Below are positions 46,590-56,180 of a DNA stretch of 64,000 nucleotides, one piece after another. Each line of letters starts with the position of its first letter. Positions within the stretch are counted from its first letter, which is position 1. Both the position numbers and the translations under genes were made by a program. Origin of the DNA: Alteromonadaceae bacterium (GTDB lineage: Bacteria > Pseudomonadota > Gammaproteobacteria > Enterobacterales > Alteromonadaceae); NCBI GenBank assembly GCA_013216015.1, contig JABSOI010000030.1:1-64000 (forward strand), given 5' to 3'. The notes beneath the pieces were generated by a model. It was not told where the DNA came from. It saw only the letters and a list, made by a program, of their open reading frames with translations, and did not search any database.

Positions 46590-48511
46590 TCACTTAATCG
46601 AATTTATTAAACTTAAAATAGTTTCACTTTGAATACGGTTAAATTTACCTAACATTGCGCTGGAAGCTTGTAACAACAACTGGTTTTTCGCTAAATTTGC
46701 AGTTTCAGCAGCAAAATCTGCATCCATGATCCGAGAACGCGCAGACTCGGTATTAATCATCATATTCGTCATATGGTTTATTGAAAACCCCAGACGATTC
46801 TGCATCGCCCCATAAGTTGCACGTTCTAACGATACTTTTTCTAATGCCTCACTAAGAGCATCAACCGCACTATTAGCATTTTCTATACTGTATCAATACT
46901 CAAACCAGTATTATTACTTTGGCTAATACCTCCAATATCACTTATGCCCATTTTAGCTAATGCAGCTTCTTTATCCGCTTGCTTAGGTGCTGTACTGGTA
47001 ATTTTAATCGCTTGAGCCGACTCCAAAGATATTTTACCATGTTCAATGGTTCCGGCTCCCGTACCAAGTATGTCGCCACTATCTTGCTCAATTATAATAT
47101 CCTGCCCGGTATTAGAACTAAGCACTAATTCTCCAGATACCTTTGCTGAAGCGACTACGCCGCTACTGGATAATGCAGTATTAATATGATTCATCATTTC
47201 GTCAAATGTGGTAACGCTTGATAAATCTATATCGATTCCATTAATACGAATATCGTTCGCTGCACCAGGTTTTTGGGTAAAATCAATATTTGTTAACACT
47301 AATTTGGTATCAGCACTGGCCATTACGCCTGTTTGCTCACTCGTTTGATTAATAGACAAGGCAATTTCTTGTGCAGTAGTTGGTGCACCTGAAACATCTA
47401 ATGCGATGCCATTAATTGTAATACCATCACTCTGGGTTAATGCAGTACCAGAAACAGCTTAAGATTGAAGAAAACCAGCATTTTCAGTTACCGCTAACCC
47501 CAATGCATCAAGATCAGCCACACCACCAACATCATTCAAATTGACATTAATCGCACTGTCATCAGCAGAAGACAAATACCCTTGATAAACATCATCGGTC
47601 AGGCCAGTAGCAACGTCATTGCCATTATTTGCAATAGTGATAGTAGCACCAGTATCATTAGACAAGATTAATTTACCATCGACCAACTTGGCAATTACTC
47701 CGGAAACGTCTCTATTAATATTATCAACCAGCTGATTGATATCGCCAGAAGCTGCGACCGTATCACCATTAATTTGTAGCGTTCCATCAGTAACACCAGA
47801 GCCTTCAGCGCCAACAACCTGATTTGACGCTATTACCGTTACGCCATTACTTGCAAGTTGGTTATTAAGTAGTATGGCTTTTTGTTGTGCATTTCCTGTT
47901 ACCGAAGATAATTCAAAACCATTTATCACTATGGCATTATTAGTGGTTACTGCTGTGCTAACTCGTCCAGATAAAAAATCACCTGAGGGTAAACCACTAT
48001 TTAACCCAAGGGTATCGTAGCTGAATCGACCTATTGGAATTTCAAGATTTTGATTAGCTCTGACAGCTATATGAATAGAGACAGAGTTATTATTACCCGA
48101 AAATAAATCTTTACCGTTAAATTGTGTGTTACCTAACATTTGTTCAACACCGTCGGCGAGTAAATCAATTTCTTGTTGAATAGCTTTTCTGTTTGATAAA
48201 GACAAAGTACCATTTGCGGCTTGGATCGCTAATTCTCGCATCCGTTGAATAACATTAGTGACCTCGTCTAACGTACCTTCTGCAACTTGCAGCATACTAA
48301 TACCATCATTAGCATTACGAATTGATTGACGATATCCCCTGACATCAGAAGTCATACCCGTAGCAATAGCTAAACCCGCAGCATCGTCTGCCGCACTATT
48401 AATACGTAAACCTGGGGACAATCGTTGCATGCTTTGATTAATACCAGACTGCGCCATATCCATTTTACGCATAATGAATAAGGGCATAGCACTATTAAAA
48501 GTAATAGGCAT
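46590..48511 (-). pseudogene. Flagellin gene, broken by a nonsense codon and a frameshift
   Basis: The N-terminal flagellin domain is intact (SMQRLSPGLRINSAADDAAGLAIATGM...NDGISMLQVAEGTLDEV...QRMRELAIQAANGT). The frame meets TAA at 47459-47461 and resumes at once in the same frame (AVSGTALTQSDGITING...) with flagellin_IN-like repeats. A second break near 46883 (GTATAGAAAAT in place of an expected GTAGAAAAT) shifts frame; the C-terminal domain then follows (ENANSAVDALSEALEKVSLERATYGAMQNRLGFSINHM...). Joined, it would be about 640 residues. No other flagellar gene is in the window. Separate intact pieces would be 47459-48511, 46883-47359 and 46590-46805. Confidence 0.85.
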
Positions 48512-48754
48512 AGAACAACGAATTTATTGGGATTTTCAACATCATGTTCAATGTATCGACATAACATTAAAATTACTAAGGTAAAGAGTGTAATAAAATG
48601 TAATTAATAGAATTAGTTAGAGGCATTCGCTTTTCTATTATTTAACTTGCCAGTAAATAACCTACTTTAAGATGGAGTAGCCAAAAACGTGGCCAATTAA
48701 ATTAACAGCACAAATTAAATATTTGATAACTTATTTATATCATTGTGTTTTTGA

Positions 48755-48778
48755 TGGGTTACGCTTTAAGCTAACCCA
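48755..48778. terminator. TGGGTTA-type hairpin, copy C
   Basis: TGGGTTACGCTT-TAAGCTAACCCA forms a bulged stem 14 bp beyond the stop of the yegD gene (minus strand). It may terminate it. Same family as copies at 3414 and 22931. Confidence 0.55.
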
Positions 48779-48791
48779 TAATTTAGTGTTA

Positions 48792-50150
48792 CTAAGAAAA
48801 TATTCGCTCAGCCCAACGTGTTAAACCTGCGGTAACACTGCCAAAATGATCCCCGACGACTAATTTTATCTGTGGAAATTGCGCTTGTAAAAATTCAGCC
48901 AAAACAGGGGATTTTGCCGTACCACCTGTTACAAATATAACATCTGGCAGACTACCTGCTTGAGCAACACAAGTTTGCATTAATTGAGCAATAGCGGTTA
49001 ATTCCCGAGAACTAGCATTAAGTAATGTGTCGCGGCTTACATTAGTTTCCAGACCTTTATCAAGATAACCAAGATTTATTCTTTGTTCGTCTTGTTTTGT
49101 CAGGCCTATTTTGGCTTGTTCTGCGTCATTCACCAATTGATAACTTAATCTTTCTTCATGCACTTTTATCAACCGGGCAAAGTGCTCAGGCGCTTCGGCA
49201 TCCCGACCAAGTTGGTGTAAAAAACGACCATTAGCTTGACTATAAAATTGGGTTTGCTCATTAATATTATTTATTGCCACTGCTTGCCAGTAACTATTAA
49301 CCGGCATAGGTTTTCCTGTTTTGAGAAAACTATTTAAGCCTAATTTGGGCATAATACCTTTCAGTGCCAGCTGAATATCAAAGTCATTACCACCAATTCG
49401 TTGACCACTGTGACCTAATAAATGACTACTTCGATCTACAGACGCCTTAAATTCCGGTCCCATTAAAAGCAATGAGCAATCAGTCGTTCCACCACCAATA
49501 TCAACCACTAACACTTTTGTTTCCTGTTCAAGACCTGCTTCAAATTCAAAACCGGCAGCAACTGGTTCATATTGGAATTCAACATGAGTAAAACCCACAC
49601 GTTTAGCCGCATTAGTTAAAATTTGAATGGCCTGAGCATTACTTTCTTCGCCTTTCAAACCTTGAAAATTAATCGGTCGACCAATAACCGTGTGGGTAAC
49701 TTCCTTTTGAAGTTTTTGCTCTGTTAAAGATTTAACATGCGACATCATTGCCGCAACAATATCTTCAAACAAATCTACCTGTGTAGGCAATAAACCACTC
49801 GCACCCAAAAAAGACTTGGGAGATTTAATGTAATAACCTTCAAGTGGATCTTCTAAATAACGATTTAAGGCGTTCTGACCAAAATTCAAACCTGTTGGAA
49901 TACCATCCAGTTTTAATTCTCTGAGTACCGACTGGCCTTTTTGTAATTGCCATTGTCTTTGTTGGTTAAAACTTTTTTGATTGGTTTGTGATAATTGCTG
50001 TTGCAGCCAGTTAACAATAACTTCACGACTTGGAGCATACAAAGTAGATGACATATAACGACCATGTTCACCAAGCTCCACTAATTGAGGTTGTCCTCCA
50101 GCCATAATTCCAACAGCACAATTTGACGTACCGAAATCAAAACCAATCAT
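48792..50150 (-). CDS. yegD: YegD-type Hsp70/actin-fold protein
   Basis: 452 residues from the ATG at 50150, close to E. coli YegD (about 450). MIGFDFGTSNCAVGIM is the first phosphate loop, VVDIGGGTTDCSLLLMGPE the second, and VTGGTAKSPVLAEFL the adenosine motif. It lacks the Hsp70 substrate-binding domain. YegD is described only as a putative chaperone. The frame extends to 50210 but the extension has no homologue features. Confidence 0.9.
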   Translation of the reverse strand: MIGFDFGTSNCAVGIMAGGQPQLVELGEHGRYMSSTLYAPSREVIVNWLQQQLSQTNQKSFNQQRQWQLQKGQSVLRELKLDGIPTGLNFGQNALNRYLEDPLEGYYIKSPKSFLGASGLLPTQVDLFEDIVAAMMSHVKSLTEQKLQKEVTHTVIGRPINFQGLKGEESNAQAIQILTNAAKRVGFTHVEFQYEPVAAGFEFEAGLEQETKVLVVDIGGGTTDCSLLLMGPEFKASVDRSSHLLGHSGQRIGGNDFDIQLALKGIMPKLGLNSFLKTGKPMPVNSYWQAVAINNINEQTQFYSQANGRFLHQLGRDAEAPEHFARLIKVHEERLSYQLVNDAEQAKIGLTKQDEQRINLGYLDKGLETNVSRDTLLNASSRELTAIAQLMQTCVAQAGSLPDVIFVTGGTAKSPVLAEFLQAQFPQIKLVVGDHFGSVTAGLTRWAERIFS

Positions 50151-50351
50151 GTAATAACCTATAAAAATAAAACGGCCGCGTAGAATACTGAAAAAATTAA
50201 TCCGCAACAAGCCCCCAATTCAATTTGAATGGGATTAAAAAATACATTTTTAATTAGGAAAATACCCGATTTAGAACCAAATTGTTGTTATACCGAAACT
50301 ATTTACTTAAGCTTGAGCTTGAAACTAACTTAAGCACAGTAGAATAAATTT

Positions 50352-50539
50352 ATGCCCATTCATATGGTTGCCCATCGCTAGATTGCCAGTTTGATATTGA
50401 AAATACTCTGGCAAGTATTCAAGCTGCAATTAACAATGGAATTACTTTTATAAATATCGATGTGAAACTCACTAAAGACGGCTTAGCAAGGCTTTTTCAT
50501 GACCGAAACCTCTGCAATCTTGGATTATGCGTCACTTAG
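50352..50539 (+). pseudogene. Glycerophosphodiester phosphodiesterase remnant
   Basis: The beginning reads MPIHMVAHR then TAG. In another frame the sequence goes on as ENTLASIQAAINNGITFINIDVKLTKDGLARLFHDRNL, the PENTL..A...G....E.DV..T.DG..V..HD..L signature of GDPD enzymes, and stops at 50537. The rest of the gene is missing. Octamers of TAGTCATT follow directly. From 50540 to 50832 nothing else is identified. Confidence 0.8.
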
Positions 50540-50832
50540 TCATTTAGTCATTTAGTCATTTAAAATATCTGCCTCAGCTTAATAAATATGCACCTTATCT
50601 GGAAATCTACGTTCCGTTGCGGTTACAAAAAACCAGCTAAATAACAGCCATAACAGCAAACCAACAACAATAACTTGCTATAAATTTCCAGCGCAATGCA
50701 GACAGTCTATCATTACTCTATAATATAACTTCAGAGTAAACTTAAATTTAAGAAGACATTTATTACATCTATAATTCGTCTATCCATAATTATTCAAGTT
50801 TACTCCGATCCTAACATTTAAAAAAACAATTA

Positions 50833-53289
50833 CTAAAATGATTGTCCGTTGTTAATTGAATCCATCGTATCACTTGTCGGTGAACTCCAGGTAAAATCAT
50901 CATAGGATTGACCATTACCTGTAAGCTGTAAAGAATAACCCGATGGTGTTGATGAAGTCTCCCAAACTCCTATATTCGTGGAAGTCATTCCCGAAGCCGA
51001 GCCAGCTGTAGCAGTAAATGTTCCTTCATAACTAAGAAACTGTACTACCGACCCCGTATCATCAATTAATGCAAAACCATCAGGGCCTCCATTTTGTAAC
51101 CCGGTCGCCTCAAAGCTAATGGTTCCAAAGCCATTTTGTTGATTTGAAATAACACCAGAGAGGTTAATAGTTTTATAGAGGGTTCCGCCGTTACCGTTGT
51201 ATGCTTCAATTTTCCAGCCCGCCAGGTTAATACCGGCAACGCCTGCGATTTCAATAAACTCGTCTTTATCACTGCCTGAGTTATCATAATGAACCTCATT
51301 GACCCAAGGCTCACTGATCACATTAACAACAGTGACTGTTTCTGAGGTAGTTGACGTTGCGCCATCATTGTCTGTTACCGTTAATGTAACCGTATATGAA
51401 CCATCGGTAGAATAAGAATACGTTGGATTTACCCCTGTCGCTGAGCCGCCATCACCAAATGTCCAGTCATAATTTGTAATGCTTCCGTCAGAGTCGCTAC
51501 TGCCACTTGCATCGAATGTACAGGATAAACTATTACAAGATTCACTCAATGATGCAATTGGCGCTTGATTTACGGGTGCACCTGTCCCAAATGATTGATT
51601 GTGATTAAGTGCACCCGAAGTATCTACTGCCGCTGCTTGCCAGGTAAAGCTGTTATAACTTTGCCCTGTACCAGATAATTGCAGCGAATAACCCGCAGGC
51701 GTTGATGAGGTTTCAGATACGCCAATATTCTCTGATGTCATTCCAGAAGCTGCACCATTAGCTGCGGTGAAAGAACCTTCATAACTGATAAATTGAATAA
51801 CTGTTCCACTATTATCAACAAGCGCTAATCCGTCTGGTGCACCATTTTGTAATCCGCTGATATTAAAAAATAGTGTGCCAAATTCATTTTCCTGATCACT
51901 CAATACACCTGATAAATTAGTCGTTTTATACACTGAGCCACCATTACCGTTATAGGCTACGATACTCCAACCATTAAGATCAGTTCCCGCTGAACCCGCA
52001 ATTTCAACAAACTCACCAACATCAGTGCTTGAGTTGTCATAATGGAGTTCATTAATCCATGCCACGTCACCAGACACAATTACAACATCATTCGTTGTGG
52101 CAAAAGTTTCAGTACTGCTTGCTGATTCATTGTTAGACGTATCAATTGCCGTGATCACATAAAAATAGGTGGTATTTGCCATTACATTGCTATCGGTATA
52201 TGCGCTGGTATTTACCATGGTACTGTTAATTCTTACAAATGACCCTCCCGATGTATCACTGCGGTATACGTGGTAGCCCGCTAAGTCAGATTCAACATTT
52301 GCAGTCCAGTAAAGTTCAACAAGTCCGTCGCCTCCCACGGCACTTACATTTACCGGTAAGTCTGGTGGGGTCGTATCAGAACCCCCTCCTGAGCATACAT
52401 TTTCAAATACACAGGCGACATATTCAGGATGATCAACAAAAGGATTCCGGTTTCCCTGAAAGCTATAAACCGTTTCATTATGCTGGAATTCAAACGCATC
52501 AACAGGATCATCTTTGTGCCATTGGATCAACACTGATTTTAATCCCATATAAGCTACAGAGCCATTAGAGCCTGTACTGGAGTTATCAATAAGTGTTCTA
52601 TCATCGGTTAAAATCAAATCGGGCTCAGATGCCCCTGTAATAGCGTGTGTTCCTCCTTCGTAGCGTACCGCCATATACATCAAAGCACGGGCAACATCAC
52701 CTTTTCTACCTTGCCATGTTTCCCAGCTTCCATCTGCGTATGATCCCCCTGTCCAGTTTGAATCGTTAACTCCCCCACCCCGGTTATTGTTAATTAACGT
52801 GGTTTTTTCTGAACAACCTGAATCACAGTTTGCAAAAGGTTTATTACTGCGACTCGAATTATAAGAACTGTCAGAAAGAAAAAGGTGATGAGTATCTGTG
52901 TAGGGATAATTGCTACTACCGTCATTTGGAAATCCGTATGACTTAGGCCAAGTATGCTCCCGGTTATAGAAAGAATTACCTCCTCCTTCTTTTTGATAAC
53001 TCGTATTTTTATAAACGTCAATAATATTGCTGGTATTATCAGGATCTTGATCAGCAGTTTCCAATATATCCCAAGTATCTGTTGCACTTGATGTATAAGG
53101 AAATCTTTGATGATCATCAATAATTTCATGTAAAGAACTTTTTAATGATGCAGCTGTTGCCGTGTTGACTGTATCATAATAATTTTGAGGGATAGTAGCA
53201 TTTGCCACTGAGATATTTAGAAAGTAAAATACACAGGCAAGTGCACATTCAACTCTAAAATTAGAGTTGGGAATAATTGGAATTTTCAT
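50833..53289 (-). CDS. Secreted Endonuclease I-family nuclease with FN3, lamin-tail and PKD domains
   Basis: 818 residues. After the signal peptide, the Endonuclease I domain spans about 35-305: REHTWPKSYGFPNDGSSNYPYTDTHHLFLSDSSYNSSRSNKPF carries the His-metal centre. An FN3 domain (about 310-395), a lamin-tail domain (about 403-540), a PKD domain (about 575-655) and a second lamin-tail domain (about 660-815) follow. The two lamin-tail copies are closely alike. Extracellular DNA degradation, for nutrients or biofilm turnover, is the likely role. Confidence 0.92.
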   Translation of the reverse strand: MKIPIIPNSNFRVECALACVFYFLNISVANATIPQNYYDTVNTATAASLKSSLHEIIDDHQRFPYTSSATDTWDILETADQDPDNTSNIIDVYKNTSYQKEGGGNSFYNREHTWPKSYGFPNDGSSNYPYTDTHHLFLSDSSYNSSRSNKPFANCDSGCSEKTTLINNNRGGGVNDSNWTGGSYADGSWETWQGRKGDVARALMYMAVRYEGGTHAITGASEPDLILTDDRTLIDNSSTGSNGSVAYMGLKSVLIQWHKDDPVDAFEFQHNETVYSFQGNRNPFVDHPEYVACVFENVCSGGGSDTTPPDLPVNVSAVGGDGLVELYWTANVESDLAGYHVYRSDTSGGSFVRINSTMVNTSAYTDSNVMANTTYFYVITAIDTSNNESASSTETFATTNDVVIVSGDVAWINELHYDNSSTDVGEFVEIAGSAGTDLNGWSIVAYNGNGGSVYKTTNLSGVLSDQENEFGTLFFNISGLQNGAPDGLALVDNSGTVIQFISYEGSFTAANGAASGMTSENIGVSETSSTPAGYSLQLSGTGQSYNSFTWQAAAVDTSGALNHNQSFGTGAPVNQAPIASLSESCNSLSCTFDASGSSDSDGSITNYDWTFGDGGSATGVNPTYSYSTDGSYTVTLTVTDNDGATSTTSETVTVVNVISEPWVNEVHYDNSGSDKDEFIEIAGVAGINLAGWKIEAYNGNGGTLYKTINLSGVISNQQNGFGTISFEATGLQNGGPDGFALIDDTGSVVQFLSYEGTFTATAGSASGMTSTNIGVWETSSTPSGYSLQLTGNGQSYDDFTWSSPTSDTMDSINNGQSF

Positions 53290-53634
53290 TTTTTATCCTT
53301 GGTATGTTTTTATTTTTATTACTTATTATTCGAGTAACAAGCATTCCAAAGAATGCTCTATTACTGAATTAAGCTTCTTCTTTTTATCCACACTAAATAC
53401 ATTTGAAAATACATTTGAAAATACACTTAATTGTATCTGCTCGTTATATCCTATGTGTTTTTCCAACGCCAATCGTAGAAGACTCGACCAATCAGTCAAG
53501 AAAACCCTCTACTAAAACAAACTTTAAATTAACATTAATGCAACTCAATTAACACTTACTTTTAAAATTTGGATCTATTTTAATAACCAATGATTGTCTT
53601 TTTCAGATAAGAAGTTTTTTTGCACTTGAAGAGG
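53290..53634. other. Gap upstream of the nuclease gene
   Basis: No gene is seen. AGCATTC-CAAA-GAATGCT (53340-53357) is a perfect short hairpin, and a 14-base unit with AAATACATTTGAA is repeated near 53395-53425. The nuclease promoter should be within this stretch. Confidence 0.45.
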
Positions 53635-53838
53635 TCAATTAATTGATGGAATTAACTGATGGAATTGACATATTGAATTGCGATAACAGTAATCGTCATT
53701 TTTGCTATGAATATTTCCTTTATGTTTTATCTTGAATAATTCGCAGGTGTCCATTTTTAACGTATTAAAACCAATAAAAACAAGTGCGCTAAACAAAAAA
53801 AAGAGCACAAAAAAGCAGCACAAAAAAAACTGTCCCAT
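53635..53838 (-). CDS. Doubtful small membrane peptide
   Basis: 67 codons: a hydrophobic helix (MGQFFLCCFFVLFFLFSALVFIGF), then a polar tail with several Cys and His. No ribosome site precedes the ATG and the end lies in short direct repeats (GATGGAATT). It sits between the MazG-like and nuclease genes. May be chance. Confidence 0.25.
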   Translation of the reverse strand: MGQFFLCCFFVLFFLFSALVFIGFNTLKMDTCELFKIKHKGNIHSKNDDYCYRNSICQFHQLIPSIN

Positions 53839-53898
53839 TTTATCGACACCAAACTATAAAACTTATTCAATTAGCCATAAATTTCATTATGTTAAATT

Positions 53899-54192
53899 TT
53901 ACACCCGACGACCACGAGTGCCACGCTGTTCGTTTTTTTCTATTTTATTTAGTATTTCCTGTTGCAAATTTATCCCTTGCCATTGTGCCAAATCAAAAAC
54001 ACGTAAACAAATATCAGCCAACTCTTCACCAAATTCTTTGGTTGGTTTTTCACCCCGACATTCGTTAACAGCTTCGCCAACCTCGCTGGCAATTAAAGCT
54101 AAAGCTTCAAGGGGGGTCTTGTTATGCCAGCCCATCCGCTCTACCCAATCAAAATGTTTAACGCATAAATCATTTACGTCTTGTTTTTCCAT
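53899..54192 (-). CDS. MazG-like nucleotide pyrophosphohydrolase
   Basis: 97 residues. KTPLEALALIASEVGEAVNECRGE and FGEELADICLRVFDLAQWQGI hold the ExxE and ExxD metal-binding helices of the all-alpha NTP-pyrophosphohydrolase (MazG-like) fold; KIEKNEQRGTRGRRV is a typical end. It would hydrolyse noncanonical or excess (d)NTPs. Lone gene with AAGG-type ribosome site. Confidence 0.9.
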   Translation of the reverse strand: MEKQDVNDLCVKHFDWVERMGWHNKTPLEALALIASEVGEAVNECRGEKPTKEFGEELADICLRVFDLAQWQGINLQQEILNKIEKNEQRGTRGRRV

Positions 54193-54424
54193 GCTATTTA
54201 CCTTGTTGTGTTAACTAACTATTATGGTAAATATAACAACATCTGACTAATTGGTCAGATTTTTATTTGGTTGAACTAAAATCCTCATCAAATCCAACAC
54301 TGAAACGCTTATTTTCTTTAAACTGCCCAAGTAAAAACGTTATTAATACAAATTAATGGAGGCTTGAGGCTATTAGCTGTTATTGTGGTTGTAATCGAAA
54401 AATCTTATGGCTAAAATCGCAATA

Positions 54425-54447
54425 TATACCCAAACTACTTGGGTATA
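54425..54447. repeat. Palindrome upstream of the pentapeptide gene
   Basis: TATACCCAA and TTGGGTATA-type arms surround a short loop, 75 bp before the gene at 54523. Such TATACCC ends also mark the 157-bp MITE borders, so it may be a solitary repeat end. The remaining gap 54193-54522 has no gene. Confidence 0.55.
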
Positions 54448-54522
54448 ACTTCTAGTTTTTAATCATTTAAATTTTATTTCTGCGATATAATCCGTAAGAA
54501 ACATACTAAACAAGAACAAATC

Positions 54523-55125
54523 ATGCCTGATTTTAACTTTGAACAAAAAGAATTTTTTTCTCAACATTTTATTGAGTTAAATTTGTCAAACCAAGTATTC
54601 GACTCAGTCGAATTTGAAGATTGTACTTTTAAAGAGTGCAATTTTAGTGATGCAACTTTCAGGCAATGCAGGTTTATTGATTGCACCTTTGTTAAATGTA
54701 ACCTCAGCCTTGTAAAAATTGCTTATAGTACATTTACGGATATTATTTTTGAAAGCTGTAAAGTAATTGGAATTGATTGGACTAAAGCCAATTGGCCCAA
54801 CCTGGCCTTATTCTCCCCCATTAAATTTCATCAATGTATTCTCAACGACAGTTCTTTTTTCGGCCTTAATTTACAAGAAATTGTTGTTGAAGAATGTAAA
54901 GCTCACCATGTTGATTTCAGAGATGGTGATTTTACACAAGCGAGTTTCAGCGGTACTGATTTATTGGAGTGTTTGTTTAATAAAACAAATTTAAGTGGTG
55001 TAAATTTTGTTGATGCCGTTAATTATCATATCGACATTTATAATAATAATATCAATAAAGCCAAATTTAGCCGCTATGAAGCCGTTAGTTTGCTTGATAG
55101 TTTAGACATTGAATTGGTTGATTGA
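54523..55125 (+). CDS. Pentapeptide-repeat protein
   Basis: 200 residues made almost wholly of A(D/N)LxF-type pentapeptides (FEDCTFKECNFSDATFRQCRFIDCTFVKCNLSLV, VDFRDGDFTQASFSGTDLLECLFNKTNLSGVNF), giving a right-handed beta-helix. An insertion around 85-100 (GIDWTKANWPNLALFS) interrupts the helix. Qnr quinolone-protection proteins have this general plan but are about 218 residues; a gyrase-protecting role is possible but not shown. Confidence 0.87.
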   Translation: MPDFNFEQKEFFSQHFIELNLSNQVFDSVEFEDCTFKECNFSDATFRQCRFIDCTFVKCNLSLVKIAYSTFTDIIFESCKVIGIDWTKANWPNLALFSPIKFHQCILNDSSFFGLNLQEIVVEECKAHHVDFRDGDFTQASFSGTDLLECLFNKTNLSGVNFVDAVNYHIDIYNNNINKAKFSRYEAVSLLDSLDIELVD

Positions 55126-55208
55126 CAATATCTCCTTAACCGTTTGCGTTGTACATATTATGTTCATTAGGCAAGAGTGATATTTTTCATCACTCTTCCA
55201 ACCTTTAC

Positions 55209-55244
55209 AACATAAGCAACATAAGCAACATAAGCAACATAAGC
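55209..55244. repeat. 9-bp tandem repeat
   Basis: Four exact units of AACATAAGC just beyond the 3' end of the XRE regulator gene. No gene is affected. Confidence 0.9.
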
Positions 55245-55255
55245 AAATTATAAAC

Positions 55256-55456
55256 TTAACCCGGTACTTCATCTTGAAAAATTGCTTCTATCTGCATTTC
55301 AAATAGTCTCGACAGCTTAAAAGCCAAAGGTAAACTAGGATCAAATTTACCTTTTTCAATGGCATTAATAGTTTGCCGTGAAACTTCTAATTTATTGGCG
55401 AGGTCAGCTTGAGTCCAATCTCGTTCTGCCCGTAATACCTTTAATCGATTTTTCAT
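55256..55456 (-). CDS. Small XRE-family regulator
   Basis: 66 residues: the whole protein is a Cro/CI-type helix-turn-helix (RLKVLRAERDWTQADLANKLEVSRQTINAIEKGKFDPSLPLAFKLSRLFEMQIEAIF). Regulators of this minimal kind are usually encoded next to small membrane proteins and control them. ATGA overlap with the preceding gene (55453-55656), so it is the last gene of a three-gene operon. Confidence 0.93.
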   Translation of the reverse strand: MKNRLKVLRAERDWTQADLANKLEVSRQTINAIEKGKFDPSLPLAFKLSRLFEMQIEAIFQDEVPG

Positions 55457-55656
55457 AGATATCTGATCCTGCCTATAATGATCCCTGTCATATATGCTAA
55501 TGCCATTAAAACAATAAGAGAGGAAGGACTTAATTCACTAACTACTCCTGCACCTTCAAGAATTGAATAACTTGAAAAGCCGATGATAGTTACCCCTACA
55601 GAAAGAACCAAGGCATCTTGTTGTATTTTTCGTTCCATTTCATCTAACTCAATCAA
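55453..55656 (-). CDS. Small membrane protein of the XRE operon
   Basis: 67 residues with two membrane helices (ALVLSVGVTIIGFSSYSIL and LIVLMALAYMTGIIIG) and a basic end. It overlaps both neighbours by four bases (ATGA), showing tight translational coupling. No family recognised by name. Confidence 0.82.
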   Translation of the reverse strand: MIELDEMERKIQQDALVLSVGVTIIGFSSYSILEGAGVVSELSPSSLIVLMALAYMTGIIIGRIRYL

Positions 55657-55877
55657 AAATTTTCGATATGAAAAACCATAGCGAGACCAATGGCCATATG
55701 AACAACAAAAGCAATGGTTATCGGCAGAACAGCGTCATACCAAGGGTATTCAGCACAAATTGTACTTATTGCTAAAGTACCTGCCCAGGCAAATGCCAAT
55801 AGGTTCACTTTATTGGCATTTTTAAGATCACGTACTGGTAGATCTTTACAAAGTATTGCATCGATAAATTTTTTCAT
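55653..55877 (-). CDS. Small membrane protein, first gene of the XRE operon
   Basis: 74 residues from 55877 (MKKFIDAILCKDLPVRDL), with GGGAC upstream; the open frame reaches 55937 but the promoter's -10 box lies there. Two or three membrane helices (LLAFAWAGTLAISTICA, AVLPITIAFVVHMAIGLAMVF). Function unknown. Confidence 0.8.
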   Translation of the reverse strand: MKKFIDAILCKDLPVRDLKNANKVNLLAFAWAGTLAISTICAEYPWYDAVLPITIAFVVHMAIGLAMVFHIENF

Positions 55878-55919
55878 AAGTTTAAGTCCCTTGTCATTAT
55901 GTAATGTAAACTTGACTAA

Positions 55920-55948
55920 AATATAATCAAACATCAAACTAATGTCAA
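55920..55948 (-). promoter_or_regulatory. Consensus sigma70 promoter of the XRE operon
   Basis: On the minus strand TTGACA (55943-55948), 17 nt and TATATT (55920-55925). AGTTTGATGTTTGAT in the spacer and AGTTTA sequences on both sides offer repeated half sites where the XRE protein could bind. No gene is seen from 55949 to 56180. Confidence 0.8.
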
Positions 55949-56180
55949 CTAAACTTTACCTAATGATAGATAAACTTAACTTTAAAATATTTTAATACAA
56001 TGATGTTGAAACCAAAGTTATGCAGAAAAAGGTAGAATGAGTAAAGCAGTGTTTCACTGGCGGTAGATTTTGATAATGCGGGTTGTCGATAAACTTCAAT
56101 AAATAAAAAACCAAATGTTAAAACCTGGCTTTTTTATCTAAAGCAAAACAATCATAACAAAAACAACATAACTCAAAAAA

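Noticed and set aside
54523-55125. Calling the pentapeptide protein Qnr
   Set aside because: Length and the insertion differ, and pentapeptide proteins have many roles.
55209-55244. CRISPR array
   Set aside because: Simple tandem repeats of 9 bp without spacers; no cas genes.
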